A DNA stretch of 64,000 nucleotides from Setophaga petechia (Eukaryota > Chordata > Aves > Passeriformes > Parulidae): NCBI GenBank assembly GCA_024362935.1, contig JANCRA010000030.1:8228096-8292095 (forward strand), given 5' to 3'. Shown piece after piece: positions 22,501 through 34,500 of this stretch. Numbering within the stretch: position 1 is the stretch's first letter; every line of letters starts with the position of its first letter. The notes under the pieces were generated by a model. It saw nothing but the letters and a program-made list of their open reading frames with translations, was not told where the DNA came from and ran no database searches. The translations under genes were made by a program, and so were the position numbers.

Positions 22501-25500
22501 GTGCTGCACAGCCCCACGTGGAATGACAGAAACTCCTCCCTGGGTTAGAGCAGTGACTGGATTGGAAGGGTGCCTGTGCTGTGGTGCTTTTTTTCCTGAA
22601 GATTTGCTGGGAATGCCCCTTTTGGGAGGAGAGATATGGAGTGTGAATGTACTCTGGACTTGATGGCCCACCTGTGCCCATCTCAGCCCTTCCAAGCTGA
22701 GCTCTTCCCTGCCATCTGCTGCACCCTCCTCACTTCTGGAGATGATTGTGCCCATAAATCAGCTCTTAAACAAATAGAAGTTAATTTTAAAATAATCTGT
22801 GAACTCCATGAAACTTGAGGGGTTTCCTGAAGCACAAGCGTGGAAAGCCCCTGAGCAGCCCAGCCAGGAGTGAGGCAGCCCCCAACCCGGGCACTGCCAC
22901 TGTCCCCAGCCGGGGCACTGCCACTGTCCCCAGCCCAGGCACTGCCACTGTCCCCAACCTGGGCATTGCCACTGTCCCCAACCTGGGCACTGCACTGTTC
23001 CCAACCTGAGCACTGCCACTGTCCCCAACCTGGGCACTGCCACTGTCCCCAACCTGGGCATTGCCACTGTCCCCAACCTGGGCACTGCACTGTTCCCAAC
23101 CTGGGCACTGCCACTGTCCCCAACCTGGGCACTGCCACTGTCCCCAACCTGAGCACTGCCACTGTCCCCAACCTGGGCACTGACACTGTCCCCAGCCCAG
23201 GCACTGCCACTGTCCTCAACCCGAGCAGTGCCACTGTCCCCAACCTGAGCACTGCCACTGTCCCCAGCCCAGGCACTGCCACTGTCCCCAGCCTGGGCAC
23301 TGCCACTGTCCCCAACCTGGGCATTGCCACTGTCCCCAACCTGGGCACTGCCACTGTCCCCAGCCCGCCCTGTGCTTTCAGTAGAGGCTTCCCTGTCCCT
23401 CCGGGTTCTTCCCATCACTAATTAACCTCCTGGCTAATAACCACGCCCAAATTCAGGCTGAGATTTACTTTGGTTTCCCATCCATGTGTTCTAACCCCCC
23501 CTTGCCTGCGCTGGAATCGGAATTAGTCTAAAAATTAATTCAGTGGGAGGGCTTTGGGCTGTGTGCTCCTCTTCCCAACCTCACAGCGCAGGAACCCCAA
23601 TTCCAGAGAGCCCCCCTGGCCTCCTGCCTTGTCCTGGGATGCCGAGCATCCCCTCTGGTCCCACAGCATCACCGTGTCCCTGTCCCATGGTGGCACCACT
23701 GCGCCCAGCGCTTCCCGCGCTGCCACCGCGCCTCTTTGTCCAGCATCAATTTTTTTTCCTCCTCCTCCTTATTCCCCTTTTCTTCCCCCTCTCCTCATTC
23801 CTCTTTTCTACCCTCTCTCCTCATTCCCCTCTTTTCTTCCCCCCTCTAATTCCCCTCTTTTCTTCTCCCTCTTTTCTTCCCCCTCTCCTCATTCCCCTTT
23901 TCTTCCCCCTCTCCTCATTCCCTTCTTTTCCCCACTATCCTCATTCCCCTTTCTTTCCCACTCTCCTCATTCCCCTCTTTTTCCCCCTCTCCTCATTCCC
24001 CTTTTCTTCCCCCTCTCCTCTTTCCTCTTTCCTTCCCTCTCTCCTCATTCCCCTCTTTTCTTCCCCGTCTCCTCATTCCCCCTTTTCCCCCCCTCTACTC
24101 ATTCCCCTTTTCTTCCTCCTCCTTATTCCCCTCTTTTCTTCCCCCCTTTTTCCCCCCTCTCCTCATTCCCTTTCCCCCCTCCTCTCCCTCCCATCGCACC
24201 CTCCTGTGTCTCTCCTCTCTCCGCCGGCCCCGCACATCGCGGGGGGATTGTTTTAAGAAACGAAGCGTGTGCGGTGCGGCCGGACGGGGCTTTTGCCGGA
24301 TGACTGCACAGCCCAGCGCCTGTGCCTGTGCCTGCTCCTCTCCCCGTCGCTGTGCCCGTGCCCGGCCCCGCACAAAGAGCCCTTCTCCGGCGGCCCCAAA
24401 GCTCCGCATTCCCCCGCGCAGCCACCCAGAAGCGGCCGCGGCGCCCGGGGCTCGGAGCCGCCGGCGAGCCGGGCACCGTCCGTCCGTCCGTCCGTCCGCG
24501 GGCGCCGGCAGCTGCTGAGCCTCATTAGGATGCACACCTGCTCCCCGCCGCCCTTTGTGTGCCGAGCAGATGCCCTGATTTATTATTATACACATTTTCT
24601 TTTTCATTTGGCCTGGATAATGCCGTCTCATTAACTCAAAATGTCTCCGAATCCTGACAAATTCTCACACAATCCCCAACAATGAAATCAGAATTGGGTT
24701 AAAAAAAAAAAAAAAAAAAAAAAAAAGGAAAAGAAGGGGAAAAAAAAAAGTAGGAGCAGAGGGGGAGCGGGGCTGAAACGTGGTCTTGCCGCCGGCAGAG
24801 CGCTGTGGCTCCGGGCTGGGGCGGCTGAGGGTGGGATTTGCTGGTTGTGCTGCACCAGAGGAGCCCCACGGGCTTGTTTTGGGGGTTGCTGTGCTCTGCA
24901 GCATCCTCTGGAACCCCCCTGCCCGCCCCCTTGCCACAGGAGGCTTGGAGGCGTGCAGGAGGCTCAGGAATGCGATGTCCCACCAGCTCTGATGGCAACA
25001 GGTGTGAGCTTGTGGTGACCTGAGCCTGACCTGCCACAGCACCCTGGGGACCCCCAGGTGCTGTCGCCTTCCCCACCCATCACCTCCAGCTGGGGTTGCT
25101 TTACCCCCAAGCAGGGGGGTTTGTGCCTCATCCCTGGGGTTTTTTTGTGTCAAGTGCACAGCTTTGCTCCATCCTCATCCTCCCCCCTTTGCAGAGTCCT
25201 GCCAGCCACACATCCTGCCCAGGCCCACCAGGATGGCTGGTGGGGTTTGCCCTCAGGGCATATCTCTGGTGCCAGCTCCAGCCCAGGTGGCCTGTGACAC
25301 ATGGTGAAGCTGGTGGTGGCATCAGCGGTTCTTTTCTCAGGGTCCCCACGCAGAGGGATGCAGCAGCCAGAGCCACTCACCCTCCTCGTGCAGGGTTTGC
25401 CTTTGGGGAAGCTCTCAGCTGACTTGGAGGAGCAGGAACTTGTCCCACCTGTTGCCAGCCAGTGCTGAGCCCCTGCTTAATTGTGTTTGAGTGATTTAGG

Positions 25501-28500
25501 AGAGAGGGAGGATAAAAATAACCCTGGTGCAGCAGAGACTGCAGCGTGGGCAGGGAGCAGGGCTGGCCCCGTGGATTTGGTGTGGGTTTGGGGATGCTGC
25601 TCTTGTCCCTTGTGCCTCGCTTTCCCCGTTCAGCAGGGAGGGGAGGGAGATGAGACGCAGGATGTCAGCACTGGCTGCGGTTCTGCAAGTCAGCACAGGC
25701 CCCTCCATGGGGGCCGCCTTTGTTCCCAGCACCTTTCATCCTCCCCTTCCCAGCCCGGAGCAGCCAGGGCAGAGCCTGGATGGGGCTGGGCCGGTCCCGG
25801 GGGCTCACGGTGCCCTCGGGGTGCTCGGAGCCATCGCGCTGATGTCTCACCTCACCCCTGCCAGGTGTAGCGGTGCCTACGTGGGCGAGCGGTGCCAGCT
25901 GCCCAACCCGTGCCTGAGCTCCCCCTGCAAGAACGCGGGCACCTGCACGGCGCTGGTGCGTGGCAGCACGGTGGATTACAGCTGCGCCTGCCGCCTGGGC
26001 TTCACCGACGAGCTGTGCCTGACGCCCCGCGACAACGCCTGCCTCAGCAACCCCTGCCGCAACGGCGGCACCTGCGACCTGCTGACGCTCAGCGAGTACA
26101 AGTGCCGCTGCCCGCCCGGCTGGTCAGGTGAGGGGGGCACCTGGGGGCACGGCCTGGCCAGGGAGGGGTGGGCTGCCACCCCGGGGAGGGGGGGAGAGCG
26201 GCCCCTGAGTTTGGGTTTGGGGAGGTGGGCAAAGCTGGTTGGGGTGGGTGGGTGGCAGCCAGGTCTGCAGCCCGGTGTAGGTCACTGGCACCAAGAGCTG
26301 CCACGGGGTGGAGAGCTGCCTCTGAGTTTGGCTTTGGGGAGGTGGGAAGGGTGGACTGCAAGGCTGGTTGGGGTGGGTGGACTGCAAAGCTGGTTGAGGT
26401 GGGTGGATGGCAGCCAGGTCTGCACCCCGGTGTAGGTCACTGGCAGCAAGAGCTGCCACAGGGGTGGAGAGCTGCCTCTGAGTTTGGCTTCGGGGAGGGT
26501 GGTCTGCAAAGCTGGTTAGGGGTGGGTGGGTGGCAGTTGAGGGAATTGTGACCCTACTGCACAGTGAGGGGATCAGGTACAACCAGTCCCAGATCTGGGG
26601 GGTGGCGGTTTGAGGTAGGGGGATCAGGTACAACCAGTCCCAGATCCAGGTCTGCACCCCGGTGTAGATCACTGGCACCAAGAGCTGCTACAGGGGTGCA
26701 GAGCTGCCTGTGAGTTTGGCTTTGGAGAGGTGGGGAGGGTGGTCTGCAAAGCTGGTTGTGGGTGGGTGATCTTCAAAGCTTTTTGGGGGTGGGTGGATGG
26801 CAGTTGAGGGAATTGTGACCCTAGTGCGCAGTGAGGGGATCAGGTACAACCAGTCCCAGATGCAGGTCTGCACCCCGGTGTAGATCACTGCCACCAAGAG
26901 CTGCCACAGAGATGGAGAGCTGCCTGTGATTTTGGCTTTGGAGAGGTGGGCAGGGTAGTTTGCAAAGCTGGTTGAGGGTGAGCAGAGTGCAGAGCTTTTT
27001 AGGGTGGGTGGATGGCAGCTGAGGGAATTGTGACCCTATTGCACAATTGGGGGGATCAGGTACAACCAGTCCCAAATCTGGGAGTTGGGGATTTGATGTG
27101 GGGAATCAGCTACAACCAATCCCAGATCCAGGTCTGCACCCCGGTGTAGATCACTGCCACCAAGATCTGAGCTGCTGTTTGCATCCTCACCCTCCCTCCC
27201 TGCTCTCCCCAGGTAAAACCTGCCAGCAGGCCGACCCCTGTGCCTCCAACCCGTGTGCCAACGGGGGCCAGTGCGTACCCTTCGAGGCGCACTACATCTG
27301 CCGCTGCACCGCCGGCTTCCACGGCGCCAACTGCAAGCAGGACGTCAACGAGTGCAACATCTCCCCGCCCGTCTGCAAGAACGGGGGCATCTGCACCAAC
27401 GAGGTGGGCACCTACCAGTGCTCCTGCAAGCCAGCCTACACGGGGCAGAACTGTGAGCACCTCTACGTGCCCTGCAACCCCTCGCCCTGCCAGAACGGGG
27501 GCACCTGCCGCCAGATCGGGGACACCACCTACGACTGCACCTGCCTGCCAGGTAAGGGAGGGGAGGGCATGGGGCAGCACCTTGGTCCTCCCTAAATGAG
27601 TGGTGCCTCATTTTCCCGTCTGGGAGAGGCAGAACCCTCTGGTTGTGCTTTAGGGAAGACATTGGGCAGTGATGCCCGAGGAGGAGAGTTCATCTGGGGG
27701 CTTTATATACTCTGTGCTTCACCAAAATAGCTCTTCCAAAACAACTGTTTGAGCAGAGGCCCCTGTGCGGATGCTCATATTCCAGAATAAGAGTGCCTTT
27801 TTCCGCTTTAGCTTAATCCACTTCCAGAATGGAATAATTAGCCCGGAATAGCTATTTTGGAAAGTTTCCGAGTGCTAACGGAGCTGGGGAAGGAAGACCC
27901 TCTCTGTGCTCGCTGCTGCTCCCTCTGGCAAACTCTGGAGCAGGATTGCAGCCTCTGGCATGGAGAGCTCCTGTGGAGGAGCCTGGTGGGCACTGTCCTG
28001 GGGGCTTAGCGCCCTGGAAGGGATCTTGGCACCCTGGAAAGGAGCTTGGCACCCTGCAAACCCCAGAGAAGAGCAGCAGCTGTGAAAGCTGACCCCAGCA
28101 AGCCCTTTCACTTCTGCCCTCAGACAGTGGGTCTGCAGTGCAGTAAGGGCAGGGAGCAGAAGGGACTGAGCAACTCCTCCTGTCCCTGGGTCATCTGGAG
28201 AAATGAAACTGGAGTTTCAGCCCAGAGCCACACTCAGATCAGGTTGTGTTTCCTGGGATGAGTGCCGTCCTCACCCCAGCCAGCCACACTGGCCAGCTGT
28301 GGCCGATGTGGAGGGGATGCACCCGCCCTGTCCCAGGGGAGGAAGCTGTGGGCAGCACTGTGGTGCCTGAGGAGCCTCTTGTGGGGTTGGTTTGATCCTC
28401 TGGTCACCCAGAGCCCAGCAGTGGCCAGAGCAGGGTGAGGGTTGGGTGGCTCCTCTGCTCTGCACCCTGGGCATTGCCATGGGGAGCTCCAGCCTCCCTC

Positions 28501-31500
28501 CCTGAGCTCCTGCCCCATCTCTGCTGGGGACCTGGCATCAGGGTGGGCATGGGGTCCCCCAGATGGCACAGACACCCACACCCTGCTGGCAGCCCAGCCT
28601 GGGTTAGGGCAGATCCCTGTGAGTTGTCTGGGGGATCTTGTCTTGATGTGTGACACAGCTTCAGAGGTTCCACCCCCTTCCCACAGCTTTTGGCTGCAGT
28701 GCCTCAGGGATCTCATCAACCATCCAGGACAGACAGGGCCCTGCAGGATCTCCTGCCTCACCCAGGCTGGAGCAGAGCTCCTGTCCTTGGGGACAGGGAG
28801 GTGTGGGGCTGATGAGCCAGCAGGAAGGAAGCCTTTCCTTCCAGGGCGAGCTCCCGGGCGCGATGCTCCTTCTCCTTTGGAGCAGCTCGGAGCCCTGTCC
28901 CGCAGGGATGGGCAGGTGGAGGAGCAGGAGGAGCTGTGCTGGCCCTGCCCTGCCCTTGTGCTGACGAGGCACTTTCCCTGAGCACGGCGGGGTGAGGCAC
29001 AGCCCGGGGCACTGCCCTGCTGCTGCCGGCGCTGGCACACCCAGCTGCGGCTCCGTGGGCTGCTCCCAGGAGATTTGCATCCTGCAGGAGCTGCTTCACC
29101 TCCCATGGGCTGGCACAGCCCCTGCCCCAGGGAGCAGGGGGTCCCTCAGCAGCTCCTCCATGGCACACAGTGCAGGAGCTGCAGGCAGCAGAGGGACAGG
29201 GGGCTGCTGCTCGTGATAAGGGGGTGATTGATACGCTGGTATGTGGCACGGCAAACGTGGAACAATGTTCCCTTTTCATTCCTGGAGAGGCCTGGCTGTA
29301 CCGGGTTTCTCCAAGTTAAACTAATCTTGGCTGTTTTATCGTGCCATCGCTGCAGAATGTAACCCTGAGTTTAAAGTAATTGCCGTGCTAATTACTCATT
29401 TGGATGGTTCGAAATGAGTTAATCCTGGTCTCTAGGACATTGTGAGCTATGGCTGCTCAAGCTCAGTCCCACTGCTTAAAAATGAGGTGCAGATCAATGT
29501 TATCTGCTCTAGGCTCCTACCAGCAATCAAAAAAGCTGTGGTTGCTCCCCCTGTGATGGAGATGGGGAGTGGAAAATGTGGACAGAGTGAGGGGAAAGCT
29601 CCCAGCTGGGCCAGGGTCTGGGGTCCCACAGAGGATGAGTCTGGGCACCTGGTCCTTACCTATGCAGGTGACCTGGGTGGGGGAGCAGCCTGGTCTGGAC
29701 CTGCAGAATGCCCTGAGGAGTTTGGGGGAGCTGCAGATGGACACTGGCACTGTGGGCTGGCATTGCCACCCCAAACCCCAAGTAGCTGGGTCAAGAGCTT
29801 TGAGGGTTGTACAGTAAAAGCAACTTTTAACACAAATGTCAGTCGGAGGTGGCTTGGCAGATGTCCTGAGGAGGACCTGGCTGCTGTGCTCCTGCTGCAG
29901 AGGCTGGGGGCGGCAGGGTTTCCATGCTGTCAGCTGGAGGTGATAACAAACCCAAGCAGGAGGTGGGCTGGGATGAGCCCAGCGCCGTGTGGGACGTTGG
30001 CTTGCTCTGGCAGGGACTTGGATCCCCCTCAGGGGCAAGCGCTGCTGCTGAGGCTCTTTACAAGTGAAATTAAACGCTGGTGATTCAGCACTGGGTGCCA
30101 CAAGCCTTCGTGGGAGCAGCCCTGCTTCGTTCTGGCTTGTGTGGAGTCAGATCCTCCACTGCTTGGGGCAGGTGTCTCTGGGGCTGGAGGCTCTGGCAGC
30201 AGAGGCAGAATGGGGATGAAGATCAAACCAGGCAGCTGCTTCAAAGCCACCTGGCACATACTCAGCACCTGATAATGAACCTGCTGGAGGTGGGGGTGGT
30301 GAGGGGCACGGTGGTGACACAGCCAGTGGGTGAGTTGGCATCATGGCAGGTGTCTCCTCTGTGCAGGGTTCACGGGTCAGAACTGTGAGGAGAACATCAA
30401 CGACTGCCCAGGCAACAACTGCAAGAATGGGGGCACCTGCGTGGATGGCGTCAACACCTACAACTGCCAGTGCCCACCTGAGTGGACAGGTAATGCCAGG
30501 AATGATGGTGGCACAGGGCTGGGCTGGGGGGACGGGTCCTGCCCGGGGGGATGATGGGCACAGTGTGGGCAGAGCCGTCCTGCTTCGCATCAGGAGTGGT
30601 CAGTGCCAGCCTCATGCACGTGCCCTGTCCCTGGCAGGTCAGTACTGCACTGAGGACGTGGACGAGTGCCAGCTGATGCCCAACGCCTGCCAGAACGGCG
30701 GCACCTGCCACAACAACCACGGCGGCTACAACTGCGTCTGTGTCAACGGCTGGACGGGCGAGGACTGCAGCGAGAACATCGACGACTGCGCCATGGCCGC
30801 CTGCTTCCACGGGGCCACCTGCCACGACCGCGTGGCCTCCTTCTACTGCGAGTGCCCCCACGGCCGCACAGGTCAGGCCCTGTCCCCCCTTGTCCCCTGC
30901 CCTGCATGTCCCCTGGCTCCTTAGTGCAATGATTTGTGTGCCCATCGTCCTTGACGTGCCTTTGGGTGCCCAGGTTTGCTGTGCCACCTGGATGATGCCT
31001 GCATCAGCAACCCCTGCAACGAGGGCTCCAACTGTGACACCAACCCCGTCAATGGCAAAGCCATCTGCACGTGTCCTTCGGGCTACATGGGGCCAGCCTG
31101 CAACCAGGACGTGGACGAGTGCTCGCTGGGTGAGCTCACATGGGGGACAGCAGCATGGTGTGAGGGTGGGAAGGAGTGTCCCCAGAGGGCTCTGGCACAG
31201 CCAGGAGCAAGTCCTGAGAGCTTTTGTTTTGCAGGTGCCAACCCGTGTGAGCACGCAGGAAAGTGCATCAACACTCAAGGGTCCTTCCAGTGCCAGTGTC
31301 TGCAGGGCTACTCAGGCCCTCGCTGTGAGATTGATGTCAATGAGTGCCTCTCCAACCCCTGCCAGAATGATGCCACCTGCCTGGACCAGATCGGGGAGTT
31401 CCAGTGCATCTGCATGCCTGGTGTGTGGGCAGCCCTGCGGAATCAGCCTTGGTGCTGGGGGTGGGCTTTGAGTGCCCCTGGTTGGGTCAACATCTCCTGT

Positions 31501-34500
31501 GTGCCTGGGGACAGCACCGAAAAGAAGGAGCTCAGTAAAGGTTGTGTGGTGGAGGCACAAGAAGTGAGATTTGGGCACCATCAGCCCTACACTGAGCTCC
31601 TCCTCTTGCCAACCTTGGCTTGGATTGAGCCAAAACCTGTTGAGCCGAGGAGCAGCTTCAAATCCCACTATGTGTAGAACAGCCCCTGAGCTGCCTTTTA
31701 AAGACAGGGGATCCAGGTGTGCCCGGGGGTAAGGAACCCATAGTGGGGCTGTGCCAGCCCCATGCCAGGGTGCTGACAGTGCTGGGTCTCTCGGCAGGGT
31801 ACGAGGGGGTTTACTGCGAGATCAACACGGACGAGTGCGCCAGCAGCCCCTGCCTGCACAACGGCAACTGCCTGGACAAGATCAACGAGTTCCACTGCGA
31901 GTGCCCCACTGGTACGGGCACCCTCCCACTGCCAGCAGCCATCCCACTGCCCCCATGGTGGAAACAAAGCCAGGATGCATCCTGGCTCGAGCCAAGAATG
32001 GGCTCCTTAAATTTCATAGCCCTCCAAAATGGGGAGAGCGTAGCGAGCACCTCTTGGTGTTTGGAGGGAGCTTCTCCAATTGGGATGAGGGGCTGAGCCC
32101 CGTGCAGGCCATGCTGCTCCAGCTCCCGCCCATGGGAGAGGGGAAGGAGGATTAAACCCCACGGCTTTGCACTTGAAAAGGCCCCTCTTTGGGAAGGAGG
32201 GCTGGGGGCTGGGGGGGGCCGCACCAGCGGCTTTGAATGCGGTGTCAAAGTCACGGGGTGGAGCGGAGAATGGGGAGACGGTTAATCTGTGAAAGGAGGT
32301 TTTGAAGTTCAGAGACTTTGCTCCTCTAGAGATGTAAATAAGATGCTCTCAATGGTGGGTCGCAGCCCCGCATTCAGGGCCCCCAGCAGCCGTCCCCATG
32401 GAAACGCGGCGCCCCGGCCGGGATGCGGGGGGCCGGCGGGAGCGGGGCGGGCAGGGAGGGGAGCCCGGCAGGGAGGGGAGTCTGGCAGGTCCAGCCGTGT
32501 GCAGGGATGTGATTTCTCCCTCCGTTCCAGGCTTCAACGGGCACCTGTGCCAGTTTGACATCGACGAGTGTGCCAGCACCCCCTGCAAGAACGGTGCCAA
32601 GTGCGTGGATGGCCCCAACACCTACAGCTGCGAGTGCACTGAAGGTGAGGGGATGCTGGGGGGCTGTGAGGATTGCCTACCCCGTGATGTGCTATATCAC
32701 ATTGACAAATCATTTAGTGCCCACCTCTGCAAGCACCTGCTGTGGCAGGTGTCCGTGAGCCATCCATCAGTGAGGTTGGTCCCTGCTGATGTGACAGCAG
32801 GGCAGGATGTCCCTTTCCCTGGTGGTGGCAGAACAAGTTGAGCTCTGGAGCCTGCTGGCCCCGGAGCCAGGTGTGTGGAGCCTGGCACTCCTTAGGTGTG
32901 GCCCCGCAGCAGCCGTCCCACCGTGCTCCCGCCCGCAGCGAGGGGGAAGGCAGGAAGGAAGGAATAAAGCTGCCTCTATGGGCATGCAAGGTGCAGGGCC
33001 GTGGGGGCTGGCCGACCGAAACCCAAGGAGCAGTTGCACAAAATGATGACTTGAGCCCTGGTGGCAAACAGTGGCTCTTTTGTGGAGCAGCTCCCGCCAG
33101 AAATCTTCCAGCTGAATGGCCTCTAATTAGTGTCTTGCTAATGCCAAGCCCCGATGAAAAGCTGCTATGTGGGCTTGGCGGGGTCTAGTCAAAGCTGTAC
33201 TTTGTCCTCGGCTCTCCACCCCCAAACCCGGCGGGGAGGGAGCTGGCCAGGAGAATAGGAGCTGCCGGGGGGGTTATTATTGGGGGGGTGCTTGCAGCCA
33301 GCCCCCCCGAGCGTGCCGGGACGAGCGCGGGGCCCCGCTTGCAGCCCAGGCTGCTTTAATGCAGGGCATTGTGCACCCCGGGACAAAGCCCCCGGGCTGG
33401 GGTCTGAGCAGCTCCCCCACCAGCACATCGGGGTGCTCCCTGCCTGCACCCCGCTCCTGGGGGTCCCACAGATCACAGTGGGGCAGGTAAAGGCACCCCA
33501 GTGCACTGTGTCACACCTGTAGAGGGTGGGAAGGAGTGTCCCCCATCCCCACTCCGTGTCCCCCACCCCATGTCCCCCACCCTCACCCCGTGTCTCTCCT
33601 GCTGCTGGCAGGTTTCACAGGTGCTCACTGCGAGATTGACATCGATGAGTGTGACCCTGACCCGTGCCACTACGGGACCTGCAAGGACAGCATCGCCTCC
33701 TTCACCTGCCTCTGCCAGCCCGGCTACACGGGCCACCGCTGCGACATCAACATCAATGAGTGCCAGAGCCAGCCCTGCAAAAATGGGGGCACCTGCCAGG
33801 ACAGGAACAACGCCTACAACTGCATCTGCCTCAAAGGGACCACAGGTGAGCAGGAGGGACCCCCTGTGGCTCCATGTGGGTCGGCAGTGCCGGTGCAGCA
33901 TCCCGCTCCCATCCTCTTCCTCAGGCAGGTTGGCCCTGGGCCACCACCAGCAGCCATCCTGGTGCCAGGGCCGGCCTGGGGCATCCCGGGTGAGGGCGAG
34001 TTCTCCCAGTTTGGTGCCCGGCTCAGGCAGGAACCGCGCCCCAGCCGGGAGCTGCCCGTGGTGGAGGCGCTTTGTTGTGGGGCGGCGGTGGCAGCTGGTG
34101 CCAGCAGGGTTCATTTTACTGCTTTGATGGGTCTGAGGACCTCCTAATGACACTCCTCTCCTCTTGGGGACCCCCTAACAATCCCCCTCTACCCCCCAGG
34201 CTCCAACTGTGAGATCAACCTGGATGATTGTGCCAGCAACCCCTGTGACTACGGCAAGTGCATCGACAAGATCAATGGCTACGAGTGCACCTGCGAGCCG
34301 GGGTACACAGGTGAGAGCAGGGCCTCACACCCTGGGGACCTGCAGCTGCTGGTGCCTCACAAAACCAGGACAAGGGTGGAATAAGGAGGGGGGGATGCTG
34401 CCATACTGCTTGTAGGAGGTTTTACACCCTCCAGCGCTCCTGCTTGTTCAGGAGGGTGACCCCGGCTCAGTCCGAAATCAAAGGGGTGTCTGGTGCTGCG

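Larger units (their letters stand above)
9316..25864 (+). other. NOTCH1 intron 2 (16.5 kb)
   Basis: The longest intron, as in mammals, where it hosts enhancers. It contains CR1 scraps, minisatellites, a polypyrimidine tract, an A26 run and several AT-rich, motif-dense islands listed separately. Stretches 9,500-10,030, 11,600-13,100, 13,300-14,780, 16,880-17,870, 18,400-20,980 and 24,730-25,860 show nothing I can name. Confidence 0.9.
27552..30366 (+). other. NOTCH1 intron 4 (2.8 kb)
   Basis: Mostly GC-rich sequence with no gene or large repeat, but with two AT-rich islands listed separately (27,640-27,880 and 29,215-29,440). Long frames here on the minus strand (28,234-29,106) show no domain. 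Confidence 0.85.

Noticed and set aside
22683..23418. Two overlapping minus-strand frames of about 220 codons with a [12 protein letters not shown] repeat
   Set aside because: Shadow of the 24-bp minisatellite; several frames are open at once.
23543..24303. Pro/Ser/Phe-rich frames of about 240 codons
   Set aside because: Translation of the polypyrimidine tract.
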